DNA of 43,003 bases from Bifidobacterium jacchi (GCF_009078285.1 NZ_RQSP01000022.1:1-43003), one strand, 5' to 3'; positions 27,481 to 36,192 are shown, counted from the first letter of the stretch. Notes: a model not told the origin generated them from the letters alone. Numbers and translations: made by a program.

Positions 27481-27485
27481 ACTAG

Positions 27486-27559
27486 TGACCCCGGCCGGAT
27501 TCGAACCGGCGACACGGCGATTAGAAGTCACATGCTCTATCCAGCTGAGCTACGGGGCC
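27486..27559 (-). tRNA. tRNA-Arg (anticodon TCT)
   Basis: A 74-base tRNA. The acceptor arms are GGCCCCG and CGGGGTC (one G-U pair), the D-stem is GCTC/GAGC, the anticodon loop CTTCTAA gives TCT (reads AGA), and the T-arm is GCCGG-TTCGAAT-CCGGC. The discriminator base is A, and CCA is not encoded. The anticodon stem has one mismatch at its outer end (T/C). A strong terminator follows. tRNA genes are common integration sites, but I see no integrase or repeated 3' end in this window. Confidence 0.95.
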
Positions 27560-27854
27560 AAACGAGGAGAAATCATACCAGCACGGCTGGGCACATGGGT
27601 CTGGGGCGTGTCTTTCCCCTTGGTGTTGCGCACCGTTCCAAAACATGAGGTCCTTCGGTTCCGGTGGCGTCCCGTTAGTTGGATGTCGAAGTTGGATGTC
27701 GAACAGCGGACGGAGGTCCGATGGGAAGCCGGCCAAGATATCAGCAGGTGCTTCATATTTTTATTCAATTAAAGAGGCTTTTTTGCAAAAAACCGCAATA
27801 TTGTGATTTTCTATGATATATTTACTCATTAATAGTGGAGGAAGGGAGCCTGAC
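27560..27854. other. AT-rich region upstream of the defence-like cassette
   Basis: There is no gene in these 295 bases. The last 90 are unusually AT-rich for this genome, with ATTTTTATTCAATTAAAG, a TTTTTTGCAAAAAA palindrome and TGATATATTTACTC. This is the likely promoter region of the AAA/RloB pair; GGAGGAAGGGAG just before 27855 is the ribosome site. AT-rich promoters on a high-GC background are typical of acquired DNA. Confidence 0.55.
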
Positions 27855-29171
27855 ATGCTTATTGACTTCAGCTTCTCGAACTACAGAAGTTTCCGTGATG
27901 AGCAGAGTTTTTCCATGACTCGTGACAAGCGCTTTTCCGAAGGGGTGTTCGCGAATCAATCCACTATTGCGGCAGTGTATGGCCCGAATGCGTCAGGGAA
28001 ATCGAATTGTCTCAAAGCGTTGTGGGCGATGGCGATTATGGTGCGAACAAGCTACAGTCAGGGTGGCGCCAGAACGAACATACCGCGTGATTCCTTCCTA
28101 TTGTCAGACGGGGGGAAACCTGAGGACTCGTCGTTCTTCGCGGAGTTCATCGCGGAGGACAGTCAGCGCTACCGGTATTGGTTCTGCTTCAATGATGAAG
28201 TCATCCTGCATGAGGAACTGTCCTTGTACAAGCTCATCGGCGATAGAACGTCCTCGCATCCTACGCGTTTGTTCTCGAGGGATAAGGGCGGCATCAACTT
28301 TGGCAATGCGTTTCGCGGTCCGAGGTCTCAGATCAGGAAGACGATCGAGCTGAGGCCGAACGCGTTGGTGCTGTCGGCGGCGGCTGCCGCGGGCATCGCC
28401 TGCACGCAGTCCGCGTTCGATTTCTTCATGAAGGGAATCGCGTATTGCGACGCACAGGGATATCGTGACGAGCAGCCGCACATTCTGGGGGAGTTCAATC
28501 GTAAGACGTCGTTCGCCAAGGAATTGGCTCTTCTGATTCGTTACGCGGATTTTGGAATCGTGGATGTCCGTAGCGCTCCGGTGAGCATCGACAAGACGGT
28601 GATGAATGATTTGAAGACCCAGATCGGGGAACGGCTTGGGGCCGACCCTGACAAGTTGGATCGATTGCTTGCTTTCGGTCAAGCATCCGAGCTGCAGTTT
28701 GAACATGCCGGTGCCGAAACGACCGTCGCGTTCGATGAGCGTAACGAGTCTCAGGGAACCATTGCGGCTTTGTCGTTCTTCTCACTGGCATTGCGCCAAC
28801 TCGCCCGTCCCACGGTCACGCTGATTGACGAGATCGACACCAGTCTTCACCCGTCGTTGGTGGAGGAATTCATCGCGTTGTTCACCGACCCCGCGACCAA
28901 TCCGCATGGTTCGCAGTTGGTGTTCACCACGCATGACGCATCTTTGATCAACGTATCAGGTTCGGCTGGTCGCCTTATCGATCCCGATCAGGTGTGGTTG
29001 GTGGAGAAGAACAAGGATGGGGCGTCCGAGCTGTATCCGGTGACTGATTTGAAGGTGCGCAAGGAGGAGAATGTCGGCCGGAACTATCTCAACGGCGTGT
29101 ATGGCGCCGTTCCAAAGCCGGAGTTTCATTCCGTGTTCGCCAGAATCATCGGGGAAGGTGGTGCAGAATGA
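27855..29171 (+). CDS. AAA-type ATPase of an AbiL/RloAB-like cassette
   Basis: A 438-residue ABC-like AAA ATPase (AAA_21/OLD-like). VYGPNASGKSNCLKAL is the Walker A, near residue 35-45 from the start MLIDFSFSNYRSF. The C-terminal VTLIDEIDTSLHP is the Walker B, and LVFTTHDASLI is the switch region. FSNYRSFRDEQSF is the usual N-terminal strand of such limited-DNA-scanning ATPases. The start at 27855 follows AAGGGAG; the open frame to 27813 has no such site. The last bases overlap the RloB gene by ATGA. ATPases of this class paired with RloB are known as the AbiL type of abortive-infection system, so it is probably the sensor or motor half. Confidence 0.85.
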   Translation: MLIDFSFSNYRSFRDEQSFSMTRDKRFSEGVFANQSTIAAVYGPNASGKSNCLKALWAMAIMVRTSYSQGGARTNIPRDSFLLSDGGKPEDSSFFAEFIAEDSQRYRYWFCFNDEVILHEELSLYKLIGDRTSSHPTRLFSRDKGGINFGNAFRGPRSQIRKTIELRPNALVLSAAAAAGIACTQSAFDFFMKGIAYCDAQGYRDEQPHILGEFNRKTSFAKELALLIRYADFGIVDVRSAPVSIDKTVMNDLKTQIGERLGADPDKLDRLLAFGQASELQFEHAGAETTVAFDERNESQGTIAALSFFSLALRQLARPTVTLIDEIDTSLHPSLVEEFIALFTDPATNPHGSQLVFTTHDASLINVSGSAGRLIDPDQVWLVEKNKDGASELYPVTDLKVRKEENVGRNYLNGVYGAVPKPEFHSVFARIIGEGGAE

Positions 29172-29818
29172 GCCGGGTGAAAAGCAAGTACGCCGTTCCG
29201 CGGCATGGGCGAAATGCGCGCCGTAGGACGCGCGCAAGGGCGAAGCGTTACCTCGTCGTCTGTGGAGGGCAGGCCACGGAGCCGGAGTATTTCGAGCACT
29301 ATAGTTCGTCTATGGATTCGGGAGTCATAAGGGTGATCTCCAAGACCATGGCACCGTCTCAGCTTGCGAATTATGCGGTGAAATGCAAACGCGACGATGA
29401 GCGCAATAACGATTCGGCTGACTGCTATGCCGCGGTTTTCGTTGTCGTGGATGTGGATGATTATCACGATCATCGCCAAGCGCAGCGTATCTGCAAAGAC
29501 AACGGGATTCGACTCGTCGTTTCCAACCCCTGCTTCGAAGTGTGGCTGATCGATCATGTGCGGCGATGTCCGATTTCATACACCGATACTGCGGCGGTGG
29601 AACGCTATGCAGGTGAGCTTGGGGTGGTTGCCGGCAAACGTAACAAATACATCAACTTCGAAGCCATTGATGGGCATACGCGGGACGCCGTGCGGAATGC
29701 GAAAGACCATAATTCGCAAGAGGACAAGGCGGTGGCAAGAAACCAGCTTGAGCCCAATCGGGAATCGGATTACGCACCGTGGACGGATATGCCGGGGGTG
29801 ATTGAAACGCTTGGCTGA
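29168..29818 (+). CDS. RloB-domain protein, effector candidate of the cassette
   Basis: A 216-residue RloB-like protein. After a basic N-terminus (RRRTRARAKR) comes the family opening RYLVVCGGQATEPEYFEHY, then FVVVDVDDYHDHRQAQRIC and VSNPCFEVWLIDH, all typical RloB landmarks. The arrangement resembles a TOPRIM-like fold with acidic residues at Asp-x-Asp-Asp. The position where relatives usually have Glu in an EG-x-x-TEP motif is Gly here (CGGQATEP). It starts inside the ATPase stop (ATGA), so both are made together. An anti-phage toxin role is inferred from the AbiL pairing. Confidence 0.8.
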   Translation: MSRVKSKYAVPRHGRNARRRTRARAKRYLVVCGGQATEPEYFEHYSSSMDSGVIRVISKTMAPSQLANYAVKCKRDDERNNDSADCYAAVFVVVDVDDYHDHRQAQRICKDNGIRLVVSNPCFEVWLIDHVRRCPISYTDTAAVERYAGELGVVAGKRNKYINFEAIDGHTRDAVRNAKDHNSQEDKAVARNQLEPNRESDYAPWTDMPGVIETLG

Positions 29819-29864
29819 CTGCTGCGCTTTGAGGCCGGCCGTGTTGTTCCGCCGCGCCCCCTCG

Positions 29865-32234
29865 TCACGGGCGCAGTCGCGTGCGGATTGCTGACACGAT
29901 GTCGCCGACCGTCAATCCATACCGCACGTTGAGATCGTGCAGCGAGATGCGGTCGGTGAACTCCTTGCGCGCGCCGAAGTTCAGCACCTGCATCCGTTCG
30001 CGCTCGCCGTCGCATCCGTTGGTGGAGCCGATGCCGGGATGGTTGGCGTAGTAGGCGGTGATCTTCTCGCCCCATCCGCCCTCCAGCTGGCCGTCCTCCA
30101 GCGTGACCACAAGCCGATGGTCGGCGCGCAGCGATTCCAGGGTCGCGACGTCCAGCGTGGAGCATTGCCGCGGATCGATGACCGTCGCGTCGATTGTCGC
30201 TGCTGCGGCGGCTGAATCGCGGATTTCCGCATTGCCGCAGGTTGCATTGCCGCAGGCTGCGTTGCCGTTGCCTGTGTTGCCGTCGGTTACGTTGCCGTCG
30301 GTTACGTTGCAGCCGGTTGCCATGCCGCCAATCGCGTTGCGGTCGGTTGCGTCGCCGCCGGGCGCGTTGCCGGCGCCGGCGCGCAGCAGCTCCCGCGCGA
30401 CCTGCTCGGCCAGTGGATGGGTGTTGCCGAGCGCGATGATCGCCACGCCGCAGCCGCGATGATTCACCCGATACGCCAGCATGTCGCGTTCGTGCGTATC
30501 GCGTATTGCGTCGCGTTCTCCCGAATCACCGCCTGTGTTGCCGCCCTCAGACCTGTCGCGCCCGGCGGCAGCGAATACCGACGTCTTGCCCGTCAGACGC
30601 AGCGCCGATGCGACGCTTGCCGGATCATGCCCGCATGCGCGCTCCCGATCAAGGATCTGCTGGCCGGGCACACGAATCACGACGGGGCCGTCCGGCGAAC
30701 CGCCGACGTGCCGTGGCATCGTCGCCCATGCCAGATCATCGAGATAATCCCGCGTCGACGTGGGCACCAGCATGGTGATGCCGGGGATGTTCGCGAACAT
30801 CGCCACGTCATAGGCGCCGGAATGGGTGTTGTCGGAACCGGAGAGCCCACCGAGGAAGTCGAGGATGGTCACACGTGAGCGATTGAGGCTCATCTCCTGG
30901 AAGAACTGGTCGTAGGCGCGCTGGAAGAACGATGCCGTGGTCGCCACCACCGGTGTGCCACCCGCCTTGGCTATGCCGCAGGCGAACGTCACCGCATGGG
31001 ACTCGGTGATGCCGGTGTCCACATAGTGCGCTCCGGCACGTTCCCGGAAAGCATGGGTGATGCCGTTCGAACCCGGTGTGGCGGGGGAGATGACCACCAA
31101 TCCCGGCTCGGTGGCGAAGCGCGGCTCCAATGCGGCCATCGCCAGTTTGCCGAACGCCTTGCGCGGATCATCAGGTCGGTTTAACGCGCTGTCCGGAGTC
31201 TGCCAGTGCGATGCCTCGCACTGCCCTTCGTGCGGTTCCGCGTCGGGCAGATCGCAATGGTCGGAATGCCACGGCTCGTCGTGGGATACGTTGCCGGTCG
31301 GCTGGATGCCGGTTGCGCTGGCTGCTGCGGCTGCATCGGCAGTGCCGTTCGTGCCACGGTTGGCGATCGCGTTGTGGCTGGCGATCGCGCTGTGGTTGGC
31401 GATCGCGCTGTGACCGATGTTCGCGCCGCCGTCGAATCCGGCTCCTTTGAGCGTATGGATATGCACGACGACCGGATGATCGATGTCTTTGACCTCGGTG
31501 AACGCCTCGATGAGCGCGTCCACGTCATTGCCATGCTCGACATAGCGATAGTCGAGTCCGAACGCGTTGAACAGGTTCGGCTGCGCGGTGCCGTTCGATG
31601 CGCGCAGCCTGGCCAGCGTACGGTACATGCCGCCGAAATCGCCGGCGATCGACATCTCGTTGTCGTTGACGATGATGATGAGATTGCCGCCCTGCTCCGC
31701 CGCGTTGTTCAACCCTTCGAAGGCGATGCCGCTGCTGAGCGAGCCGTCGCCGATCACGGCGATCACGTTGCCGATGCCCGCTCCGGTCGAATTCGCGGTC
31801 GTTTCGCCGGCCGCGCGCGCCATGTCCCGCGTCTTCGCCAATCCGCAGGCGAGCGAGATGGATGTGCCGGTGTGCCCGAGCACGAACTGGTCGTGTTCGC
31901 TTTCCTCGGGGTTCGTGAATCCGGTCACTTCGTGGAATCTGGACGGATCGCGGTATGCGGCGGATCGTCCGGTGAGCATCTTGTGGACATAGCTCTGATG
32001 CGACACGTCGAAGACGATGCGGTCGCGCGGCGAGTCGAATACGCGATGCAATGCCACCGTGGCCTCCACCATGCCGAGGTTCGAGCCGATGTGTCCGCCA
32101 TGCGCGTGCCCGTAGGTGAGCAGCGTTTCCCGTATGTTGCGGCACAGTTCGTGCAGGTCGTCTCGGGAAAGTCGTTTGACGTCGGACGGTGAATGAATCG
32201 CTCCGAGAATACCGTTCGCCATGTCGTCCGCCAT
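29865..32234 (-). CDS. Divergent DXS-like thiamine-diphosphate enzyme
   Basis: A 789-residue member of the transketolase/DXS family, which usually has about 580-640 residues. TPP and core motifs: HGGHIGSNLG (46-54), DVSHQSYVHKMLTGR (76-90), VIGDGSLSSG with the VNDNEMSIA ending (near 160-190), HTLKGAG, and the pyrimidine-domain stretch GGLSGSDNTHSGAYDVAMF. The classical DXS motif around the last stretch differs. The sequence resembles DXS-like proteins of streptococci and lactobacilli more than classical Dxs, so making DXP is not certain. Three low-complexity insertions account for the extra length, at about 265-311, 551-581 and 618-675. GGAG lies seven bases before the ATG. It is convergent with the RloB gene. 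Confidence 0.75.
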   Translation of the reverse strand: MADDMANGILGAIHSPSDVKRLSRDDLHELCRNIRETLLTYGHAHGGHIGSNLGMVEATVALHRVFDSPRDRIVFDVSHQSYVHKMLTGRSAAYRDPSRFHEVTGFTNPEESEHDQFVLGHTGTSISLACGLAKTRDMARAAGETTANSTGAGIGNVIAVIGDGSLSSGIAFEGLNNAAEQGGNLIIIVNDNEMSIAGDFGGMYRTLARLRASNGTAQPNLFNAFGLDYRYVEHGNDVDALIEAFTEVKDIDHPVVVHIHTLKGAGFDGGANIGHSAIANHSAIASHNAIANRGTNGTADAAAAASATGIQPTGNVSHDEPWHSDHCDLPDAEPHEGQCEASHWQTPDSALNRPDDPRKAFGKLAMAALEPRFATEPGLVVISPATPGSNGITHAFRERAGAHYVDTGITESHAVTFACGIAKAGGTPVVATTASFFQRAYDQFFQEMSLNRSRVTILDFLGGLSGSDNTHSGAYDVAMFANIPGITMLVPTSTRDYLDDLAWATMPRHVGGSPDGPVVIRVPGQQILDRERACGHDPASVASALRLTGKTSVFAAAGRDRSEGGNTGGDSGERDAIRDTHERDMLAYRVNHRGCGVAIIALGNTHPLAEQVARELLRAGAGNAPGGDATDRNAIGGMATGCNVTDGNVTDGNTGNGNAACGNATCGNAEIRDSAAAAATIDATVIDPRQCSTLDVATLESLRADHRLVVTLEDGQLEGGWGEKITAYYANHPGIGSTNGCDGERERMQVLNFGARKEFTDRISLHDLNVRYGLTVGDIVSAIRTRLRP
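30230..30385 (-). repeat. 15-bp repeat coding for (Gly-Asn-x-x-x)n inside the DXS-like gene
   Basis: On the plus strand, units of the type GTTGCCGTCGGTTAC or GTTGCCGCAGGTTGC recur about ten times with small changes. They encode GNVTD, GNAAC, GNATC and similar pentapeptides between two conserved parts of the enzyme. Confidence 0.75.
31363..31415 (-). repeat. 18-bp repeat inside the DXS-like gene
   Basis: Three near-identical 18-base units (GTTGGCGATCGCGTTGTG type) encode AIANHS, AIASHN and AIANRG. They lie in the linker after the TPP-binding half. Confidence 0.8.
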
Positions 32235-32526
32235 GCCTGTCTCCGTCCTTTCCCTGGATGCAGGTTCGCAATGGGTGCCCGCGTCTCGCCCGTTCCCGCC
32301 GGTTGCCGTATCATCAATCCGAAACGGCCATCATAGTCGTTATGCGCGCGCTGCCGGTGGCGTAGCGGCCGATGCGCTCAACTTCTCCGTATATGTCCAT
32401 ACAATTGCCCATATATCGCCCATGCCATGAGTCAGTCGTGAATCAGCCGCGAGTCAGCCATGTGGCGACCGTGAATCAGCCGCGAGCCGACCGACGATGC
32501 CGCAGCGCCCAATGAAGGAGCCGATG
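32235..32526. other. Divergent intergenic region, DXS-like / oxidoreductase
   Basis: There is no gene in these 292 bases, which must hold promoters for both directions. A 16-base direct repeat, GTGAATCAGCCGCGAG, occurs at 32438-32453 and 32471-32486 (start-to-start 33 bases), just ahead of the oxidoreductase. It could be an operator or a local duplication. Confidence 0.5.
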
Positions 32527-33531
32527 ATGAAAGCCGTATACGCCACAGGAACCGATGCACAGCATCCGTTGGACATGCTTGCCGTGGGCGAGCGGCCGGA
32601 ACCGACGCCGAGCGCAGGCTGGTCGCGCATCGCGGTGAGCGCCGCCACGGTCAATCACCATGATCTATGGAGTCTGAAGGGCGTCGGATTGTCCGCCGAT
32701 CAGACGCCGATGATTCTCGGCACCGATGCGGCGGGCACGCTGGTCGAGGACCTTCCCGGGCGGACCGGGCTGAAGGCCGGCGACGAGGTGGTGCTCTACA
32801 CCGTCGTCGGCTCGCTGGACGGACGATCCGGGGTCGGTGTCGAGCCGGGGGAGCGGCGGTCGATTCTTTCCGAGCGGTATCAGGGCACGATGGCCGAATA
32901 CGTGCAGGTGCCGGATGCGAACGTCTTCGCCAAGCCGGTGAATCTGGACTTCGCCGAGGCGGCCGCGCTCGGCACCAGCTGGCTTACCGCGTATTCGCTG
33001 GTGTTTGCGGCATCCGACGTGCGCCCGGGCGACACGGTTCTCGTGCAGGGCGCGGGCGGCGGCGTGTCGAGCGCCGCGATCCAATTGGCGCATGCGGCCG
33101 GTCTGGAGGTGTTCGTCACGTCGCGCAGCGCTTCGCGGCGTGAGCGTGCGTTGGCGTTGGGCGCGGATGCTGCGTTCGAGACGGGTGCCAGACTGCCTCG
33201 CAGGGTCGATGCGGTGATCGAATCGGTCGGTGCCGCAACGTGGGGGCATTCGGTGCGATCGGTGCGCCCCGGCGGCACGATCGCGATCTGCGGGGCCACG
33301 TCCGGCGATCAGCCGGGAGCCGAGCTGACGCGCGTGTTTTTCCAGGATATCCGCGTGCAGGGCGTCACGATGGGCACGCGCGAGGATTTCGCCCGGCTGC
33401 TGCGCTTCGTCGAGCATGCCGATCTGCATCCGGTGATCGATTCCGTTGTTCCTCTTGACGATGCGAGGTCGGCGTTCGCTCGGGTGCACTCCGGCGAGGC
33501 GTTCGGCAAGGTCGCGTTGACGGTGCGTTGA
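32527..33531 (+). CDS. Zinc-free MDR oxidoreductase (quinone oxidoreductase-like)
   Basis: A 334-residue medium-chain dehydrogenase/reductase. The N-terminal GroES-like half contains HHDLWSLKGVGL and GTDAAGTLVE where zinc enzymes have GHE. The structural-zinc cysteines are absent, so it fits the quinone oxidoreductase or enoyl reductase branch, using NADPH. The Rossmann half has LVQGAGGGVSSAAIQLAHAAG and ends with the standard GKVALTV strand. The start at 32527 is favoured over 32524 because AAGGAG is then six bases away. It is divergent from the DXS-like gene, with no clear pathway partner. Confidence 0.85.
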   Translation: MKAVYATGTDAQHPLDMLAVGERPEPTPSAGWSRIAVSAATVNHHDLWSLKGVGLSADQTPMILGTDAAGTLVEDLPGRTGLKAGDEVVLYTVVGSLDGRSGVGVEPGERRSILSERYQGTMAEYVQVPDANVFAKPVNLDFAEAAALGTSWLTAYSLVFAASDVRPGDTVLVQGAGGGVSSAAIQLAHAAGLEVFVTSRSASRRERALALGADAAFETGARLPRRVDAVIESVGAATWGHSVRSVRPGGTIAICGATSGDQPGAELTRVFFQDIRVQGVTMGTREDFARLLRFVEHADLHPVIDSVVPLDDARSAFARVHSGEAFGKVALTVR

Positions 33532-33685
33532 TGAATCGTTGATGATGCGTTGATGATGCGCTGATGGCGGATCAACTTGGATTGACGGCGGATTGATGAT
33601 GATCTGGCGGCGTGCTGTAGCCGGGATTGCGTACAGTGGTGTCGGTATCCGCATTACCGTTCGTATCCATGTTCGGAGGTTCGTT

Positions 33686-34183
33686 ATGGCAGACAGCAGG
33701 CCACAAGTGGCGGTCATCATGGGTTCGGCAAGCGATTGGGAGACGATGAAGCACGCGTGCGACATCCTCGACCAGTTCGCCGTGCCCTATCACAAGCAGG
33801 TCATTTCCGCGCACCGCACTCCTGAGCTGATGGGCGACTTCGCGCATGCCGCCCGCGCCAACGGTTTCAAGGTCATCATCGCCGGTGCCGGCGGCGCCGC
33901 GCATCTGCCCGGCATGGTCGCCGCGCAGACCACGCTGCCGGTCATCGGCGTGCCGGTGCGCTCCCATGCGCTGTCCGGCTGGGATTCGCTGCTGTCGATC
34001 GTGCAGATGCCCGGCGGCATTCCGGTCGCCACCACGGCGGTCGGCAACTCGGGTGCGACCAACGCCGGCCTGCTCGCGGTGCAGATCCTCTCCACCAATG
34101 ACGAGCGGCTTGCCAACGCGCTGCAGGATTATCGTGACGGACTGAAGGAAAAGGTGGCCGAATCCAATGCCCAGCTTGTCTGA
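33686..34183 (+). CDS. purE: N5-carboxyaminoimidazole ribonucleotide mutase
   Basis: A 165-residue class I PurE that converts N5-CAIR to CAIR in purine synthesis. The active-site segments are intact: GSASDWETM (13-21), SAHRTPE (His43) and [11 protein letters not shown] with His73. GGAGG six bases before the ATG at 33686 fixes the start; the longer frame from 33593 has no such site. It overlaps purK by 17 bases, and its product is the enzyme that follows PurK in the pathway. Confidence 0.95.
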   Translation: MADSRPQVAVIMGSASDWETMKHACDILDQFAVPYHKQVISAHRTPELMGDFAHAARANGFKVIIAGAGGAAHLPGMVAAQTTLPVIGVPVRSHALSGWDSLLSIVQMPGGIPVATTAVGNSGATNAGLLAVQILSTNDERLANALQDYRDGLKEKVAESNAQLV

Positions 34184-35336
34184 GGAAACGCACGGCGCGG
34201 TCAAGATGCTCCAGCCGGGGGCGACGATCGGTATCATCGGCGGCGGCCAGCTCGGGCGCATGATGGCTCTGTCGGCCAAATACATGGGATTCCGCATCGG
34301 CGTGCTCGACCCGACGCCGGACTGCCCGACAGCGCAGGTGGCCGATTTCCAGATCGTCGGCGAGTACGATGACAAGACCGCCATCCATGATCTGGCGGAA
34401 AAATCCGACGTACTCACCTACGAGTTCGAGAACGTCGATGCCGATTCCATCGACGAGGTGCGCCACCTGGTCGCAGCCCCGCAGGGCACCGACCTGCTGC
34501 GCGTCACCCAGGACCGCATCCATGAGAAGACGTTCATCAACCAGCATGGCATCGAAACCGCGCCGTGGCGCGAGGTCAACGACTTCGACGAGCTCGAGGC
34601 AGCCATCGACGAGCTGCACTACCCGTGCGTGCTCAAGACCCGCTCCGGCGGCTACGACGGCCATGGCCAGCACGTGCTCAAAAACGATATGGATTTGGAG
34701 AAGATCCGCGCCCGCGGCGATCGCGGCGGCGGCTTCCCGCCGAGCATTCTCGAAGGGTTCGTCGACTTCGCGTTCGAGGCGTCGATCCTCGTCTCCGGCA
34801 ACGGCAAGGATTACGTCACATTCCCGATCGTGCGCAACGACCACCGCAACAACATCCTGCACATGACGATCGCCCCCGCCGAAGTCTCGCCCGAGATCGC
34901 GCGCACCGCGCACGAGATGGCGCTGGCGCTCGCGAAGGGCTTCGAGCTCGCCGGCACGCTCGCCATCGAGCTGTTCGTCACCCGCGACAATCGCGTCATC
35001 GTCAACGAGCTCGCGCCTCGTCCGCACAACTCCGGCCACTACACCATCGAGGCGTGCTCGATCGACCAGTTTGACGCGCATATCCGCGGCATCGCCGGAT
35101 GGCCGCTCATCCAGCCGAAGCTCCTGAGTCCCGCCGTCATGGTCAACGTGCTCGGTCAGCATGTCGCGCCCACGCGCGCGCTCATCGCCGAACATCCGGA
35201 ATGGAACGTGCACGACTACGGCAAGGCGCAGGTGCGCCACAATCGCAAGATGGGTCACATCACCGTGCTCACCGACGACACCGCCCGCACGGTCGCCGAG
35301 CTGGAGGCCACCGGTTGCTGGGATGACCTCAAATAG
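34167..35336 (+). CDS. purK: N5-carboxyaminoimidazole ribonucleotide synthase
   Basis: A 389-residue ATP-grasp enzyme that makes N5-CAIR from AIR, bicarbonate and ATP. It opens with the dinucleotide-like [21 protein letters not shown]. It then shows [25 protein letters not shown] (ATP-grasp loop), [30 protein letters not shown] (split here by the metal-binding Glu and Asn) and [11 protein letters not shown], all PurK signatures. It starts within purE with AAGGTGG nine bases upstream. It forms a two-gene operon and ends before a hairpin at 35448-35486. Confidence 0.95.
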   Translation: MPSLSEETHGAVKMLQPGATIGIIGGGQLGRMMALSAKYMGFRIGVLDPTPDCPTAQVADFQIVGEYDDKTAIHDLAEKSDVLTYEFENVDADSIDEVRHLVAAPQGTDLLRVTQDRIHEKTFINQHGIETAPWREVNDFDELEAAIDELHYPCVLKTRSGGYDGHGQHVLKNDMDLEKIRARGDRGGGFPPSILEGFVDFAFEASILVSGNGKDYVTFPIVRNDHRNNILHMTIAPAEVSPEIARTAHEMALALAKGFELAGTLAIELFVTRDNRVIVNELAPRPHNSGHYTIEACSIDQFDAHIRGIAGWPLIQPKLLSPAVMVNVLGQHVAPTRALIAEHPEWNVHDYGKAQVRHNRKMGHITVLTDDTARTVAELEATGCWDDLK

Positions 35337-35447
35337 ACCTCACATAGATCTCGAGTGGTCTGGACGATGCGGCAATTCGCTGAGAACAATCCGCTGGAGT
35401 CTGTTCGAGGCCGCCTCGCGGAGGCGCTGGGAACTGCCGTTGCATGA

Positions 35448-35486
35448 GGAGGGCGGTCGAATCGGTTGTGATATCGACCGGCCTCC
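35448..35486 (+). terminator. Hairpin downstream of purEK
   Basis: The arms at 35448-35460 (GGAGGGCGGTCGA) and 35474-35486 (TCGACCGGCCTCC) pair with one mismatch around a 13-base loop. Only a short TTGCATAGTT follows, so termination is plausible but not certain. Confidence 0.5.
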
Positions 35487-35503
35487 TTGCATAGTTCCGC
35501 AGA

Positions 35504-35540
35504 CGTTATTATCATTAGTTGATTGTTATTGATAATAACG
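35504..35540. promoter_or_regulatory. AT-rich dyad ahead of the first Fur-family gene
   Basis: CGTTATTATCA (35504-35514) and TGATAATAACG (35530-35540) are perfect 11-base inverted repeats with a 15-base spacer containing TTGTTAT. Each half resembles the ATTATCA/TGATAAT core of Fur/Zur sites. It lies 59 bases before the regulator's ATG and probably overlaps its promoter, which suggests metal-dependent autoregulation. Confidence 0.65.
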
Positions 35541-35598
35541 TCGGTTGGTGCGCATACGAGAGGCATACGACATTGCCGGCGGGGCAGGGGATGTGAGC

Positions 35599-36003
35599 AT
35601 GACCGCGGATTCACCGGCAAGACACACCAGACAGAAGGACGCCGTGCTGCGGCAGCTGCGCGAATGCGACGATTTCGTCTCCGCGCAGGATCTGCATCGC
35701 AGACTCGACGATGAGGGCGTGAAGATCGGCTTGGCGACCGTCTATAGGCAGCTCAATGCGCTCGCCGACTCCGGCGCGGCCGACACGATTCGTCTCGACG
35801 GCCAGCAGCTGTTCCGCCTGTGCGGCGACGACGGGCATCATCACCATCTGGTGTGCCGCGAGTGCGGCAAGACCGTCGAGATCGACCCTCCGAGCGAGGC
35901 GTGGCTTCGCAGGATCGCCACCAGCCACGGCTTCACCGTCGAAAGCCATACGCTCGAGGTCTTCGGTCTGTGCCCCGACTGTCAGAAAGAAACCGCGCGC
36001 TGA
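35599..36003 (+). CDS. Fur-family metalloregulator
   Basis: A 134-residue protein (start at MTADSPARHT, preceded by GGGGA). The winged-helix DNA-binding half has RQKDAVLRQL and VKIGLATVYRQLNAL, the recognition helix of the Fur family. The metal-binding half has HHHHLVCREC and FGLCPDC, giving two CxxC pairs for structural zinc. Whether it senses iron or zinc cannot be settled here. The second family member (38917-39366) lies in the zinc locus and is the better Zur, so this one may be Fur, PerR or a second Zur. A large dyad sits upstream. Confidence 0.88.
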   Translation: MTADSPARHTRQKDAVLRQLRECDDFVSAQDLHRRLDDEGVKIGLATVYRQLNALADSGAADTIRLDGQQLFRLCGDDGHHHHLVCRECGKTVEIDPPSEAWLRRIATSHGFTVESHTLEVFGLCPDCQKETAR

Positions 36004-36100
36004 TCGACGCTGACCGGTGATGCAGCACCGGTGATGCAGCAGTCCACATGGCGCAATCACAAGAACTGCGATCTGACGAATTATGTTGACTGGGACTTCT

Positions 36101-36152
36101 CAGTGAACTGTTTTCGGGAATGTAGCCCATTACTCCCGAATAATGTTCACTG
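36101..36152. repeat. Compound dyad
   Basis: An outer pair CAGTGAAC (36101-36108) / GTTCACTG (36145-36152) encloses an inner pair CGGGAATG (36115-36122) / CATTACTCCCG (36128-36138), bulged by three bases. A related direct copy of the right edge, ATTATGTTGACTGGGAC, lies just upstream near 36080. It may be a terminator for the Fur-family gene or a regulator site. Confidence 0.5.
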
Positions 36153-36192
36153 GAGACCGCCCCAACAGGCCCTCACCGTGCCTTTCGCACCT

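Larger units (their letters stand above)
26864..27485. other. Gene-free region between the MFS gene and tRNA-Arg
   Basis: No credible gene is seen in these 622 bases. The 64-codon frames here come from the palindromes and are Arg-rich artefacts. The region holds three 43-bp palindromes (26896-27126), a 12-base direct repeat (AGCGATCCACAC twice, near 27167-27190), and the tRNA terminator at its right end. Base composition is more AT-rich than the flanking genes. Confidence 0.7.

Noticed and set aside
27486..29818. Integration of the AAA/RloB cassette into the tRNA-Arg 3' end
   Set aside because: The cassette lies on the 5' side of the tRNA, and I see no integrase and no repeated tRNA 3' end.
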